The notes under the pieces were generated by a model, which saw only the letters and a list, made by a program, of their open reading frames with translations, did not search any database and had not been told where the DNA came from. Below are positions 10,219-22,300 of a DNA stretch of 64,000 bases, piece after piece. Made by a program: the position numbers and the translations under genes. How positions within the stretch are numbered: the stretch's first letter is position 1; every line of letters begins with the position of its first letter. Origin of the DNA: Dillenia suffruticosa (lineage: Eukaryota; Streptophyta; Magnoliopsida; Dilleniales; Dilleniaceae); contig JAVTVX010000008.1 in NCBI GenBank assembly GCA_033439265.1, positions 2,170,001-2,234,000 on the forward strand. The letters are read 5' to 3'.

Positions 10219-10504
10219 GACTCTTTTACTATCTAGTTGGTCCACGCATTGCTCCACGTCATCACGGGGGCGTTAAGGTCATTTTCCACGTCATCATCCC
10301 ACGAACTTTCTAAAACTTCTTCCAGAAATTTATTTTAAAATTTTATTTTTATTTTTTTATTGACTCTTTTACTATCTAGTTGGTCCACGCATTGCTCCAC
10401 GTCATCACCGGGACGTTAAGGTCATTTTCCACGTCATCATCCCACGAACTTTCTAAAACTTCTTCCAGAAATTTATTTTAAAAATTTATTTTTAATTTTT
10501 TAAT
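10219..10504. repeat. 143-bp tandem duplication carrying CCACGTCATC motifs
   Basis: Two near-identical units, 10219-10361 and 10362-10504, differ by only a couple of substitutions in the first 120 bp and then by A/T-run changes. Each unit contains GTTGGTCCACG (10236-10246; 10379-10389), ATTGCTCCACGTCATC (10248-10263; 10391-10406) and a second CCACGTCATC (10286-10295; 10429-10438). These resemble plant bZIP sites: one mismatch from ERSE-II (ATTGG-N-CCACG) and one from P-UPRE (ATTGGTCCACGTCATC). The block ends about 400 bp upstream of the receptor-kinase ATG at 10908, so it is a plausible duplicated promoter module. Function is inferred from motif similarity only. Confidence 0.8.
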
Positions 10505-10663
10505 TTTTTTTCTTTCTATAAAGTTAATCATTGAAATACCTTTTGTTTATCATTGAGTTGATTATTATCGAGTATTACAAAATTAAAATTCAATGGACCC
10601 ACACGCGGGCCACCAAAGTGGCATTGTCGTAATAATTTCATAATTCATATCCAAAAGATAACA

Positions 10664-10778
10664 TCTCTCTCTCTCTCTCTCTCTCTCATCTTATTTTCTC
10701 CCCCATCTCGGTCTCTTCCATTTGTATTGTAATTTGTATCCGTTGGGTGGAAGACAGCTTTCTCTCTCTCTCTCTCTC
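10664..10778. repeat. Two (TC)n tracts in the receptor-kinase promoter or leader
   Basis: TC runs at 10664-10687 and 10759-10778 lie 130-245 bp upstream of the ATG at 10908. CT/GA tracts are frequent in plant core promoters and 5' UTRs and can bind GAGA-binding BPC proteins. Whether they lie in the promoter or the transcribed leader cannot be seen. Confidence 0.75.
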
Positions 10779-10907
10779 CCCGCTGAAAACCCTCACAAAT
10801 CCGAGCCATCACTTCTCATTCTCCACAAAGAAGATGCACACAGTCTCTGGATACTAGAAAGAAGAGAGAAGTAAAGTTCTCGGAACACCAGACTTTGCCG
10901 GAAAAAA

Positions 10908-11526
10908 ATGGCGGATTCTGGCGGAAACTCCGGAAGGAAACTTATGATTCTCAACTCCACCACTCCAATTTTCAACCTGAAACTCTACATCGTCAGCGCA
11001 GTCGGTATCTTCCTCGTACTCTCCTCTGCTCTTTTAATCTTCATCTGCTTTCGTCGAAACCGGAAATCGAAACGTTTTAAGCACAGCTCAGGTTTGATTC
11101 CGTTGGTTTCGAAAGAGATCGCGCAAATCAAATCTAGTAGAGATGATCATCGGACACTGTCGGTGAAATGTGTGATTGATGATTGGGAAAAGAAGAGCGA
11201 GGAGAGAGAGAAGAGAGAGATTGTGAAGGAGATGAAGAAGAGTGATGATGTGAGTGAATCGGTGATGAGTGAGAGTGAGAGTTCATCGACGACAACGACG
11301 ACGGCGACAACAACTACGACGGCGACAACAATGACGACGTCAGTGTCGGTGAAGGTGGAGAATATGGGTTGGGGAAGGTGCTATACTTTGAGAGAGCTTG
11401 AGACTGCGACACGTGGATTTTCTGATGAGAATATAGTTGGTGAAGGTGGATATGGTGTGGTTTATCTAGGTGTTTTAGGTGATGGCTCTGTTGTTGCTGT
11501 AAAGAATCTTCGTAATAACAAGTATT

Positions 11527-11578
<52 letters not shown>

Positions 11579-14500
11579 TACTCTTTTTTTTGTAAGACAT
11601 GTTCACTAGAGAGGCTTGATCAATAGGAGTTTAGTTTTGTAATTCTGAAATTTGAATCGGTGTTACTCTCTTAATAGCTCACAAATTAGACGTACCTGAC
11701 AAAAGGTGTATCATTACCCTGACACATTGAAAATTCCGACATTGAAGACCAATAAAACTCCTAATTCCAACCTTAAAAATTTCTCTCTGTCTCTCTCAAT
11801 AGTCTATTGATTGGTTACCATCTTTAGTCTGCCATTGTTGTATGATATGTTTAAATGTGGTTGTGTTGGTTCTGTTTAATGGGGGTAGGCAATTCTTTGG
11901 GATCTGAATGAAGTGTAGGACATTGAAATGAATTTTTTGTTTTAAGTTGAGATTTGGAGGGTACTTCATTTAACTTCTGTAATTTCTTAGATCCCGATTT
12001 CTATCTTTTTCTCTGTTGGTTGCTTAGGAAATTTTCTTTTTGGGTGATAAAAGATTAGGGGAATATTGAAAAAAAAAATTACTTTTTCTCCTTTTTCTTT
12101 TATTTTATCCTTCTTTTAGTTTTAAAAATTATTTTGATCTTTCTCTTTTTTGCTTTTGGTATCCTTTCTCGTACTTTTAATTTTCACACAAAGTGGACTC
12201 GGCTCTAGAGGGGCACTTCATTTTTTCACTTCTATTTTCTAGGAGCATTGTTTGTTATTTCATAAAAGAGTTTGAAAATATGATTTTTGTTTTTAATTTA
12301 TTGAATATGATCTGCTGGTTGCAGTGGAATAGCTCACTTCATTGGAATTGAGAGCCATTAATTCTTCTTGTTATGGGTTGTTTGGATTCTGTGCACTAGC
12401 AATGAATAGGAGCTAAATTTAGTGAAACTAGAAGCAATAAATTTTGTAAGTTAGGTGTTGGGCTTTGGACTGGAGTAGTACAATTAGGTAAGTAATTACA
12501 ATCATCTTTGAAGGGTTGAATTTTGTAACTAAATTCGACCTTAAGAGAAATTAGAGAGCTTGAACCTAGTTTGACATATGGAGATCAGTCTTCTGTTTTT
12601 TTTTTTTGGGGGGGGGGGGGGGAGTGTTAAGTCCTACATTATGTGACTCAAGCTGTAAATCTAGGAAGTCTCCATTTTTGCTGCTAGATTTTAAGGTTGG
12701 AATCCTCAGTTATATGACATTTTCCCATGATATTGCATTGAAACTCATGTCTCCCAACCTTCTTGCCTGTAGAGGTCAGGCAGAGAAGGAATTCAAGGTG
12801 GAAGTTGAAGCCATTGGTAAAGTTAGGCATAAGAACCTTGTGGGCCTAGTGGGGTATTGTGCAGAAGGAGCTCAAAGGTATATCCAGATGCCATTTAATG
12901 GTTTTATCAAATTACTCAGTTGAAAAAAGATTAACTGTTTTTGATGCTTCTTCATGTTAATGCAGGATTCTTGTGTACGAATATGTTAACAATGGAAATC
13001 TCGAGCAGTGGTTGCACGGTGATGTGGGGCCTGTTAGTCCTCTTACATGGGACATACGAATGAGGATCGCTGTTGGTACTGCAAAAGGGTAGGTGATATT
13101 AGTGGTTTTATCTTTAAGGAATTTCATTTCACTTGTCCCTAAATAATGAATCGAAGTCTCTCACAAGTCCTATAATGCCTGCCAGTTTGCATTTCAACTA
13201 CTGTTTCACATCCTCCTCTCTATTTCATGATAGTTTTGTCCCATCTGTTTGTTTGTCATCCTCTATTGTGCAAAATTCTGCCTGTATTTGTCTGTCATTT
13301 AGCTAATTTGTAGTTGATAATGCAAGAGTAACAATCATAAGGAATACACTTATGAACTTGACAGCTTGGTTTTAAATCCTTAAATTTTTGTCACCCTCAG
13401 TTGTGCTTTTTTCTGCAAACATTGAACAAGACATCATTTCTTGAAATTCATCATCAGTTTTTCTCATTTTCACAGGCTAGCCTATTTGCACGAAGGGTTA
13501 GAACCTAAAGTTGTGCACCGTGACATTAAATCCAGTAACATATTACTTGATACAAATTGGAACCTGAAGGTCTCAGATTTTGGGCTAGCCAAACTCCTAG
13601 GATCTGAGGCAAGCTATGTCACTACGCGAGTAATGGGGACATTTGGGTATGTTATGGTCTTTCTTGAACCTCCTAAGCAGTTCTCAACGAAATGAAAATG
13701 TCATTGTTGTCATTATTGCTGCAGGTATGTATCACCAGAGTATGCAAGCACTGGCATGCTTAACGAGGGCAGTGATGTATATAGTTTTGGAGTTCTACTT
13801 ATGGAAATTATTACCGGAAGGAGTCCTGTTGATTACTCGAGACCTGCAGGAGAGGTAAAGAAATTGTTATGTATTAAATTGCATACTCTACCTGTATTAA
13901 ATCCTAGTAGTGACTTTGATTTTTTTCATGGTTCAAATTCAGATGAATTTGGTCGATTGGTTTAAAGGAATGGTAGCAAGTCATCGAGGGGAAGAGTTGG
14001 TTGATCCTCTTATTGAAGTGCCACCATCTTCTCGAGCTTTGAAGAGGGCTCTGTTGGTTTGTCTCCGGTGTATAGATTTGGATGCCAATAAACGGCCAAA
14101 GATGGGGCAAATACTTCATATGCTTGAGGCAGATGAGTTTCTTTATCGAGTGGTAAGTCATAATGTGACCCCTTAATCTCCTAATCTTATGAACAGCATT
14201 GCAAAAGATATTCCGATTTTCTTTGACTGCTTAGAGACTACTCAAGAGGTAGGTTGTCTTGAAAAGTTTAATCCAAGTTGTTAGGTCATTGTTGTTTTGC
14301 TTCTGCTCTCAGCTTTCACCTTCCACCCATGTTCAGGATTTGTACACCAAACCTAGGACTATCAATTTCTAGAAGGATTATGTAGGCCTAGAAACTAATA
14401 AGGTTCAATCCACCAAATATACCAATTCCCTTTTTTCCTTTTATTTTTTTTTTGGAACAAAGACGATATCTTGACCTATAACTTTTTCCCCCCTCATAAA

Positions 14501-14666
14501 AGGGGTAGCTCCCAATATTCCACTGATTTTTTCTGGTGTGCTGCAGGAACCTCGGCCAGCCCGTGAGACAACTACTCTTCTTCCAACTGCTGCAGCTACC
14601 TCTAATTTTCCAAATCCATCCAAGGATGTGGTACGTACAGATGTGGAGAAATCAAAGAGAAGATGA
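10908..14666 (+). CDS. Membrane-anchored receptor-like Ser/Thr protein kinase (At1g01540-type)
   Basis: Seven exons: 10908-11521, 12773-12877, 12966-13088, 13476-13646, 13725-13854, 13943-14152, 14547-14666. They join to 490 aa with GT-AG introns and unbroken frame. A short N-terminus precedes one membrane segment (about 26-48) and a basic stop-transfer stretch. A Thr-rich juxtamembrane tract spans about 124-144. The kinase domain follows from about 165: glycine loop GEGGYG, VAVK lysine 199, HRD Asp 297 ([10 protein letters not shown]), DFG Asp 315 and SPEYAS. All catalytic residues are present, so it should be active. There is no ligand-binding ectodomain, as in the family of probable Ser/Thr kinases like At1g01540. 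Intron 1 (1.25 kb) opens with a CT microsatellite a few bases after the donor. The upstream promoter carries the duplicated CCACGTCATC block. The last exon, encoding a family-variable tail, is the least certain. Confidence 0.93.
11527..11574. repeat. (CT)n microsatellite at the 5' end of kinase intron 1
   Basis: A CT tract begins within about 6 nt of the donor GT (11522-11523). A similar placement occurs in intron 1 of the GH17 gene (26735-26779). Confidence 0.9.
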
Positions 14667-14794
14667 TCTCTCTCTCTGCTTGTTCAAAATCAATTTTGGT
14701 GATGCCTAGAGGAACCAAGAGTTGAACAACAAGATGATCTCTCTCCTTTCCATTCAAGCTATATTACAGACAATCATTGGGTACAAGGAAAAAT

Positions 14795-15507
14795 TCACAC
14801 TGTTGTTTGCTGCCTTGTAGAATTCGAATTCACTTGAATAGGCATAGCACTTATATCCTTCCATTGTCTTCTTGTTTTATATGATACATAAAACTGCCAT
14901 TTGAGCAAGTCTGTCCTGTACATAAACATATATTCTAATCTCACATAATTTATAAACAGTACTTCTATATTGTCAAAATCATTAGATTCCGGGCAGATGA
15001 GAAGTAAAAGTGACTCTTTTGGCCACCATGAGTGCTCCTTGTAAGTCTCCCCAAGACTGTTTTTCTCCTCAATGGAGGGTCTCGTGTCTCCTTGTAGACC
15101 ATGCTTTTTGCTCACTAGTGTGCCCTCAAGCTGCAAACAAGCAGCACGCGTCTCTTTCTTTCAGATGCCATTGGCACTGAAATGGAAAACATCATCGATC
15201 GAGCCATTTTCTTCAGCAGTTTGTGCAATCAATATATCATTAGCCCCACTGGCTGCAGGAAAGCTTAATAATTGTGCCATATGGTTCGCATCATGTGTCG
15301 CACTCATCAAATTACTCATGAAGTTGCTAGTGTTGCAGTCTTCTTCTAACATGATAATGTCTCCTCCTAGGTCTCCACTTTTTCTTTTTATTATTATTAA
15401 TTTTCCTTATTCTTGGATGCCAAAACCAAGTAATTGACAATGGCTAATATAACAAAAATCTAAAGCCAGGTTATTAAGAAGTGTAATGAGAAAATAAATT
15501 GACCGTT

Positions 15508-15571
<64 letters not shown>

Positions 15572-16970
15572 GTATCATCATCGATCTTCTACATACTATA
15601 AAATGCTAATTTGAGTTATAATTACTAATTCTGGTGCGAGTTTATCACTGTAACACTAGTCAAACAACTATAATCTATTTGTAATCTGCATATTTGGATG
15701 GTACTTCTATAAATGTTTTTTACACTCAAAATTCTGACCCAAAAATTATATAAAATTGGTAGAAATTCATCTTTTATAAAATAATAAATTTAAAATTTTA
15801 TTAATTTGCAAGGCACATATGAAGAATTCGGCCATGCTCCAAATATTGGAGTCTAAATTTCCCGAATTTCAATATTCCGCATGAATCTTGCAATTGGACT
15901 TTTCTATTTAAGGACATACTCTGCTTTTCCTCTGTGTTATGGTGATGTCCTGAGACTTGCCTTGAGATATTCTAGGATTCTTGTACCATGCTGTCTGCAA
16001 AAGCCAGTAGTAATGTCCCTTTGCCCTGGTCCGCCATTTCTATTGCTGCACAACCTTGGAAAACATTGTTGCAGTCCCCTGGAATCCAATGTCTGAATGA
16101 ACTATAGAAATCACAGAACTCAAGCAGACATGCACGAATTCGTGGGTGCGAAAGGATGTGCATCAATGTATGGTTGGTTACTTTGCAAAATCTGGGTAGG
16201 CAAATACCACTTTATTTACCACTACAATCCTCCTACTCCAGACCAAGAGATTATGATCCTCAGGAAATCGTACCTTGGAGGAAGATGTTTCACTTGTTTG
16301 GCAACTTCCTCGGCTCCAATTCTGGGGACTGCATGTCTTTTCACGACATGCCCATGGTGGGTCACAAGGTTGTATCCTCGCATTTCTTTCATGGGGAAAA
16401 GGTTGTTGCATTCTATTTTGCGGACAGTTGGTGAAATCTGTTGACAATAATAAGATTACATGAGGAGTCTGTCAGGTGTTCAAGTTATCGGAGTGGGTCA
16501 TGCGAGCCATGGACGATTCGCTTGGGAAATGAGTCATAGGCAGCTCGAAACTCCTAAAATTATCGAGTCAATTCATCTGTAGATCATGGCGGTTTAATCT
16601 CTCATAAAACTCAAAATTCCTTTCCCAACATTTTCATCGTGAGCTGATCATGGTGGGGAAGAACTACCAAGATTCCGTCTTTGCCTTTGGTGCAAACAAG
16701 CTGGTCTTAATTTTTGTGAGGAGTTTCACTAGCCCTTTCCATAAGAAGTACAAACAAAACTACGACTCACCACAGTCTGTGAGTAGACCTTGTGATCTCT
16801 TTCCAACTTTGGAACCAAAGATGAGGGGGAGCTTTGCAGAAAATGCAGTCATAATAACTCTTAGCATGCATGGTCATGGCTCTTGACAAGCCAAGCTCCT
16901 GCTCAAGCTCAAATTCGTGACTTTTTTTTTTTTCATTTTTTAATAAATCAATAATCGAAATCATATTCTA
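14795..16970 (-). pseudogene. Unidentified minus-strand coding-like fragments
   Basis: Several minus-strand frames have protein-like composition but no family I recognise. They include 15352-15161, which contains MSNLMSATHDANHMAQLL and ends FHFSANGI; the same frame continues after one stop to 14795. Others are 16166-15972 (contains GDCNNVFQGCAAIEMADQGK), about 16440-16240 (contains EMRGYNLVTHHGHVVKRHA, with a candidate acceptor just 5' of it) and about 16900-16767 (contains YYDCIFCKAPPHLWFQSW). Splice sites joining them are poor and frames close quickly. They may be a decayed gene, the end of an unrecognised small gene, or chance. A (TC)n tract at 15511-15569 lies between fragments. Confidence is low and no function is proposed. 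Confidence 0.25.
15511..15569. repeat. (TC)n microsatellite
   Basis: An uninterrupted 59-bp TC run, the longest CT tract in the window, in the gap between the receptor kinase and CAP1. Confidence 0.9.
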
Positions 16971-19253
16971 ATTAATTTAGTAATAGTGTTATCAGATTCA
17001 ATTTATAAAAAGTTTTTTAACGTAATATTTTTTATTTTTAAATTTTAAATCTAAAATTTGATTAATCAATTTAGTATATTTTAACAATTAACCTGAGTCG
17101 ATGAGCTTTAGCTCAAGTGGTATCAATCACTCTCTCTTTATAATAGACTCGAATTGGAGTCGGTGAACCCAATAAAAAAAAAAAAAACAATTAGCCTGAT
17201 TGTACGCTAGTCTCACGTTTGCGCCCGGAGTCCACTTATTCTTAAAAAATAAGTCTACCCCCTTCACAATTTGGTTTGGCCCACTTAGCTACTTTTGGGC
17301 CTACCAAAGTTTTGAGTCCCCTGTCACAAGCCATCTCCTCTTGCTTTTTTTTCTTTTTTTCTTTTTTTTTTCATTAATATCCAAGATTTATCTGATTAAT
17401 ATGGTTAAAAAACCATAGGCTCATTTTAAGCATTGACTTTCTCAAATCTTTTTTCATCATTTTCAAGATTCGAATTCAAGATCTCCGATTAAGAAAATAA
17501 GTGTCCGATCATTCAATTTAAAAGAGTTTGATCAAACCATCTCCTTATGCTACTAGCAAAAAATATAAAAACTATCCCTAAGGGGACAATTTAGTGGTAC
17601 AAACTCTCTTCCCAAACATGGTGATCCCATATTTAAATTTTTATACCAATATACCCTAGACTTCTGATGTATTATGTTTGCTAGATGATTAATAGGTAAT
17701 TTACAATTATGATCTATAAGTAATTTTAAATTTTAAAGAATGCATCTGATTTTTTGATAGTCTTTCTCGGGTTTTTCATGCAAATGCAGGCTTTGATTTT
17801 AATTCTCAATTAATTATTTATGTTGCCTGAGCATCTTTGTAATTTCTAGTGAAAGGAATTATTTTATTTTTTTACTAAAGAAAACCACAGTTGGCGAAAT
17901 TAAATTAGGGTTTGAAATTCTTAAAATAAAAAAAAAGCTTCAAATCTCTTCTTTTTTTTTTTTTTTAAATAAATTATTTTCATCACAATTATTTTTTAAT
18001 GGCTTGAATTTGTGGTGTTATGATTCCGGAGTAATGACTGTAGACCCAAATGAATTCAGTAATGCAAAATGATATAAATAAATTATTAATTAAATATATG
18101 AAATTTATGTCATATTTCATAAAAATATATTTCTTTAAATTAATTAATATATATTATTAATTTATTTAGAAATTTGATCAAAATATTGATATAAACTAAT
18201 ACGAAAAATTTATTTTATTTAACAAGAATTTATTATATAATTCATTTGATTCTTCAAATATTATTAAAATGAATTTTGGAACATTATGGTTGACAGAAAA
18301 TATGGATTATTGTCCCTCACTTTGATCGATAATCACACTACATTCAACTAAATTTGATTTGAGTTGAGATAATTTCTCAAAAGAGTAAAACTCTTATAAC
18401 ATTTGTTTTTTTTTTATATGTAAAAGTTAAATTCAAAATTTTATTTAATAGATATCGATATCTATTCTTATATGAACCAAATACTATTTATAACAACGCT
18501 TCGTTGGTTTAGTGGGAATGAAATTAACACTCCATATCAAAAGTTGGGGTTTGAGTGTTAAAAGTGGTAAAAACGATGTTGGGAGACTATCGATTGGGAC
18601 CCGACAGCAAATCAGACGAGATTAATCAAAACAAATTTCTGAATACTCGGCGGTGGATCAAGTCTATAGGAGAAAAAAAAATTACCCATAAAATTTATTC
18701 ACTTTATTGCATGATTTCATTCCTTCTTCCCGATTTGTCAAAATGATTTCAAGAAGTATTGTTATTGAATGTGGTTTCTGATTATCATCTCCCACCTTCG
18801 TTGAAACGAAGTAATTAACGATAAGAAAATTTATATTATTTGGATCAAATTTAATTATCAACTAAATTTTAATTAATTTAATATTTTAATTTGTCTAATT
18901 AATATTACATAAACGAAATCATATAAAATTTAATTGATTAATTTAATTTAATTAATATGAATCTATTTAATATTTTAATTTGTCCATTTATACTTAGGAA
19001 CATTTGGGTTGAACGCGGGTCATCATCTCCACCTAGCTCGATACGAAATCAACGGCAGCAAGACGATCTATTTTATTACATCCAGATCAGGTGGCTCACA
19101 ACGCAAAGTCAGCCAAGACTTGAGCAGAAGACGACACGTGTTGCACCACCACACAAACTTGATAGAGACACACTCACATAGATTCGGACACCTTTACATC
19201 ATCATCGTGTCTTCTACCTTTCGGCGTTTCAAGGCTTCCCAATTCAGATAAAG
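16971..19253. other. AT-rich intergenic region before CAP1
   Basis: No credible gene is seen. The stretch contains poly(A/T) tracts, one SINE-like copy (17098-17187), a fragment of a second dispersed repeat family in antisense (about 17460-17545) and the promoter of CAP1 at its right end. Confidence 0.6.
17098..17187 (+). repeat. SINE-like tRNA-derived retroposon relic
   Basis: An A-box-like TAGCTCAAGTGG at 17109-17120 is followed about 25 nt later by a B-box-like GACTCGAATTGGAGTC at 17146-17161 and then an A-run at 17174-17186. The order and spacing match a short tRNA-derived SINE. No target-site duplication was found by eye. Confidence 0.5.
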
Positions 19254-19261
19254 TATATAAA
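19254..19261 (+). promoter_or_regulatory. Candidate TATA box of CAP1
   Basis: TATATAAA lies about 65 bp upstream of the CAP1 ATG (19325). That leaves room for a leader of 30-40 nt that would include the (GA)n tract at 19305-19324. Assigned by position and motif only. Confidence 0.5.
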
Positions 19262-19304
19262 GAACAAACGCAGATCTGCTTTGGATAGATAGAGAGTGAA
19301 GAGT

Positions 19305-19324
19305 GAGAGAGAGAGAGAGAGAGA
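19305..19324 (+). repeat. (GA)10 tract in CAP1 leader
   Basis: The GA run abuts the CAP1 ATG at 19325, so it lies in the 5' UTR if the TATA box at 19254 is used. Confidence 0.85.
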
Positions 19325-22300
19325 ATGGAGGAGAAGCTGATAGAGAGATTGGAGGCGGCGGTGAGAAGACTGGAGTCGATCTCCGCCGGCGGTTTTAGTG
19401 CTGCGGCGGACAGCGGTGACGGAGATGTGTCTTCTTCCGATCCGTCGATTCTTGCATTTGATGATCTGATAGGGAATTACGTGGCTAGGGTTTCCACTGC
19501 CGCGGAGAAGATCGGAGGACAAGTGTTGGATGTGACGAAGCTGCTTGAACAAGCGTTTTCTGTTGAGAAAGAACTTCTCATTAAAATAAAGCAAACTCAG
19601 GTTAATCAATATAAAAATGTCTCAGGAAATTTGAGTTTTTTTGTCCGAAATTTTGTTTCTTATTGTGGATTAAAGTATATATCGGTGTCAAATTTTGAAT
19701 TTTGAAGTCGGACTTTGACCTAGAATTTGGAACCAGGAGGCGTTTATTGTGAATATGCGTGTGATTGGAACCGAATATGTCCTTTTCTAGCTTAAACACG
19801 ATGGGTAAGAAAATGCATGAGGGAAACACAAATGAATCTTTGTGAAATTTGGTTTTATGCGCTTCTAGTTAGGTGAGATTTTTGGAAGTTATTTGATCCA
19901 TTTGAGTTTAGATGTGCAAGTAATGATACTTTATTTAGTTATTTTTTGTATTTTATTCTTTTCTAGTTACATTTTCATGTTGATTAATCTGTTAGTGCTT
20001 AATACGGATTATGACCAAAATTCTAATTATCTATTCTGTTCTTTTGATGTGCTTGAGCTTCTTTGTCATTGAGAAAACCAAATTGTTCTTATCCTTGATC
20101 TTTGACCATACTGTAATTAGTAATTCGAGCCCCTGAATCAACTCTCATGCTATAGATAGATTCTAATTTATGTTTGATGCTAGATTACAAGCTTGAGGTA
20201 AAGGCTAAACTGGAATTTTTTCATTTAGTAATAGCCCACAAAACACACACACACCCAAAAAGCACATCAGTCAAATTTTGTGTATGGGCTTAAAAATGTC
20301 ACCAGGCTTATGTGGATTTGAGAGTAAATGCTCACAGTTTGTTGGGTTTTTTTTAATTTTGTTTTGAAGGATGGGACTTGGGACAACAGTAAGGTTTTGT
20401 CATAGCAACCTGAAAGTTGTAGGAGTTCCAAGAAAATACTTCTTGGATACTCCAAGTTGTAGGACTTGGGAGAAGTTTTCTTCTCATATCTAGGGTTGGA
20501 GTGAGCAAGTTTTCATTTTTCATATCTAATATTGCAAAACATTCTATTGCTCCAGAAGCTTGGTTGATGGAGAATGATATATTTATGTTTTTAGACTCCA
20601 AAACTCCCCCTCTGATGTTGGCCCATTTTGACTTCTAAAAGGGTTCCAAGCATGTAAAATTTTTAACTAGGTATAAAGTGACAAATTCTAAACTCAGAAG
20701 CTATGTGAAACAATCAAAAAGGTCACTTGGTGTTTGAAGCATCCAACTAAACACATGGTGTTGAGGGTGGCTAATTTGTAGACAATGTTACCTTCTTTTT
20801 CTTAAGAAGAGGTTACTTGCAGGAATTGAACGTAAGACTTCAAGTAAACATGCAAGCAAACTCGTAAAACAAACAATTTCTTTAAAGAGTAGGCTCGTGG
20901 AGAAGAATATATCTATGTATTTTCATTCCAAAACATATATGTTTAGGGTTTAGAGTGGGTTGATTGGTGAATTGAGGTTTTGAGACAGAATTACTTAATA
21001 GCTTTATGGTCTGATGTACTGTATGCATGGCTCTGGAGTCCCATGTTTCTTGCTAAAAGGTTTTTGTGATTGTTATGCGGGTATCTCACTTGACTATGAT
21101 TCTGTTATAAAAATTGTGCAGAAACCTGATCTTGCAAGTTTAGCTGAGTTTCTCAAACCATTGAATGAATTGATCATGAAGGCAAATGCAATGACAGAAG
21201 GAAGACGATCTGACTTTTTCAATCACTTGAAGGCAGCAGTGGATAGTCTCTCAGCTTTGGCATGGATTGCATACACCAGCAAGGATTGTGGTAAGAAAAT
21301 TAAACCGGTCATCTTGCTGATGGATGATAGATTATCAATTCATGTCATAACTAGTTTAATTTTGTTGTTCATAGGTATGAGCCTCCCCATTGCACATGTT
21401 GAAGAAAGCTGGCAATCGGCTGAATTCTACAACAATAAGGTATTCTGTTAGCCAAATCACAGGACTCATTCTTACACTCTCCTTGCTGTCCCTCATCTTC
21501 GTTCCTATCTTGTGTTTAACTATAACTTCCTACTTCAATGAGTTATATCGCTTTACCTGGTCCATATCTGTGCTAGGAAGCTGAATGTATCAAAAGCCTT
21601 TTTTTACTTCCTTTTCAGTGATTTATGCCAATGTTGTATTGTAGAAATATTTTATCTAGTGCTAATATTATCTACGTAACCAAACTCTTTTAACCTAGTA
21701 AAATACCTTAACTTTGCTGAAGCAATTTGATCCTGAAAATATTTTTGTAGGCCTGGCTGACATAGTGTGAAATCAGGTCCTTGTGGCGTACAGAAACAAA
21801 GATGCAGATCATGTGGCGTGGGCCAAAGCTCTTAAGGAACTTTATTTACCCGGATTGCGTGATTATGTCAAGAGCTACTACCCTTTAGGCCCTGTCTGGA
21901 GTCCGACTGTCAAACCAGTTACTTCTGCCCCACCAAAAGCTCCTACATCAGGTGCACCTGCTCCCCCTCCACCTCCACCTGCTTCTCTATTTAGTTCTGA
22001 GACTGCTCCTGCTTCTTCATCACGCCCTAAGGAAGGCATGGCTGCAGTCTTTCAGGAAATTAGTTCGGGGAAGTCTGTGACTGCAGGTATTTCTTCATCT
22101 GCTTTTTAGTGTAGATTTTGTAAATATTTTTGGGGGGGGTTATAACTTGTCTTATTTTCTTTATAGGTCTGAGAAAGGTCACAGATGACATGAAGACAAA
22201 GAATCGTACTGATAGAACTGGTGTCATTAGTGCTGGTGCAAAAGAAGGTCCTCCAACCAGTAAACCTTCTTTTTCGAAAGTAGGACCTCCAAAGTTGGAA

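Noticed and set aside
15881-16444. Plus-strand frames at 15881-16444
   Set aside because: The minus strand of the same area looks more protein-like. The plus-strand frames have no features and no splice context.
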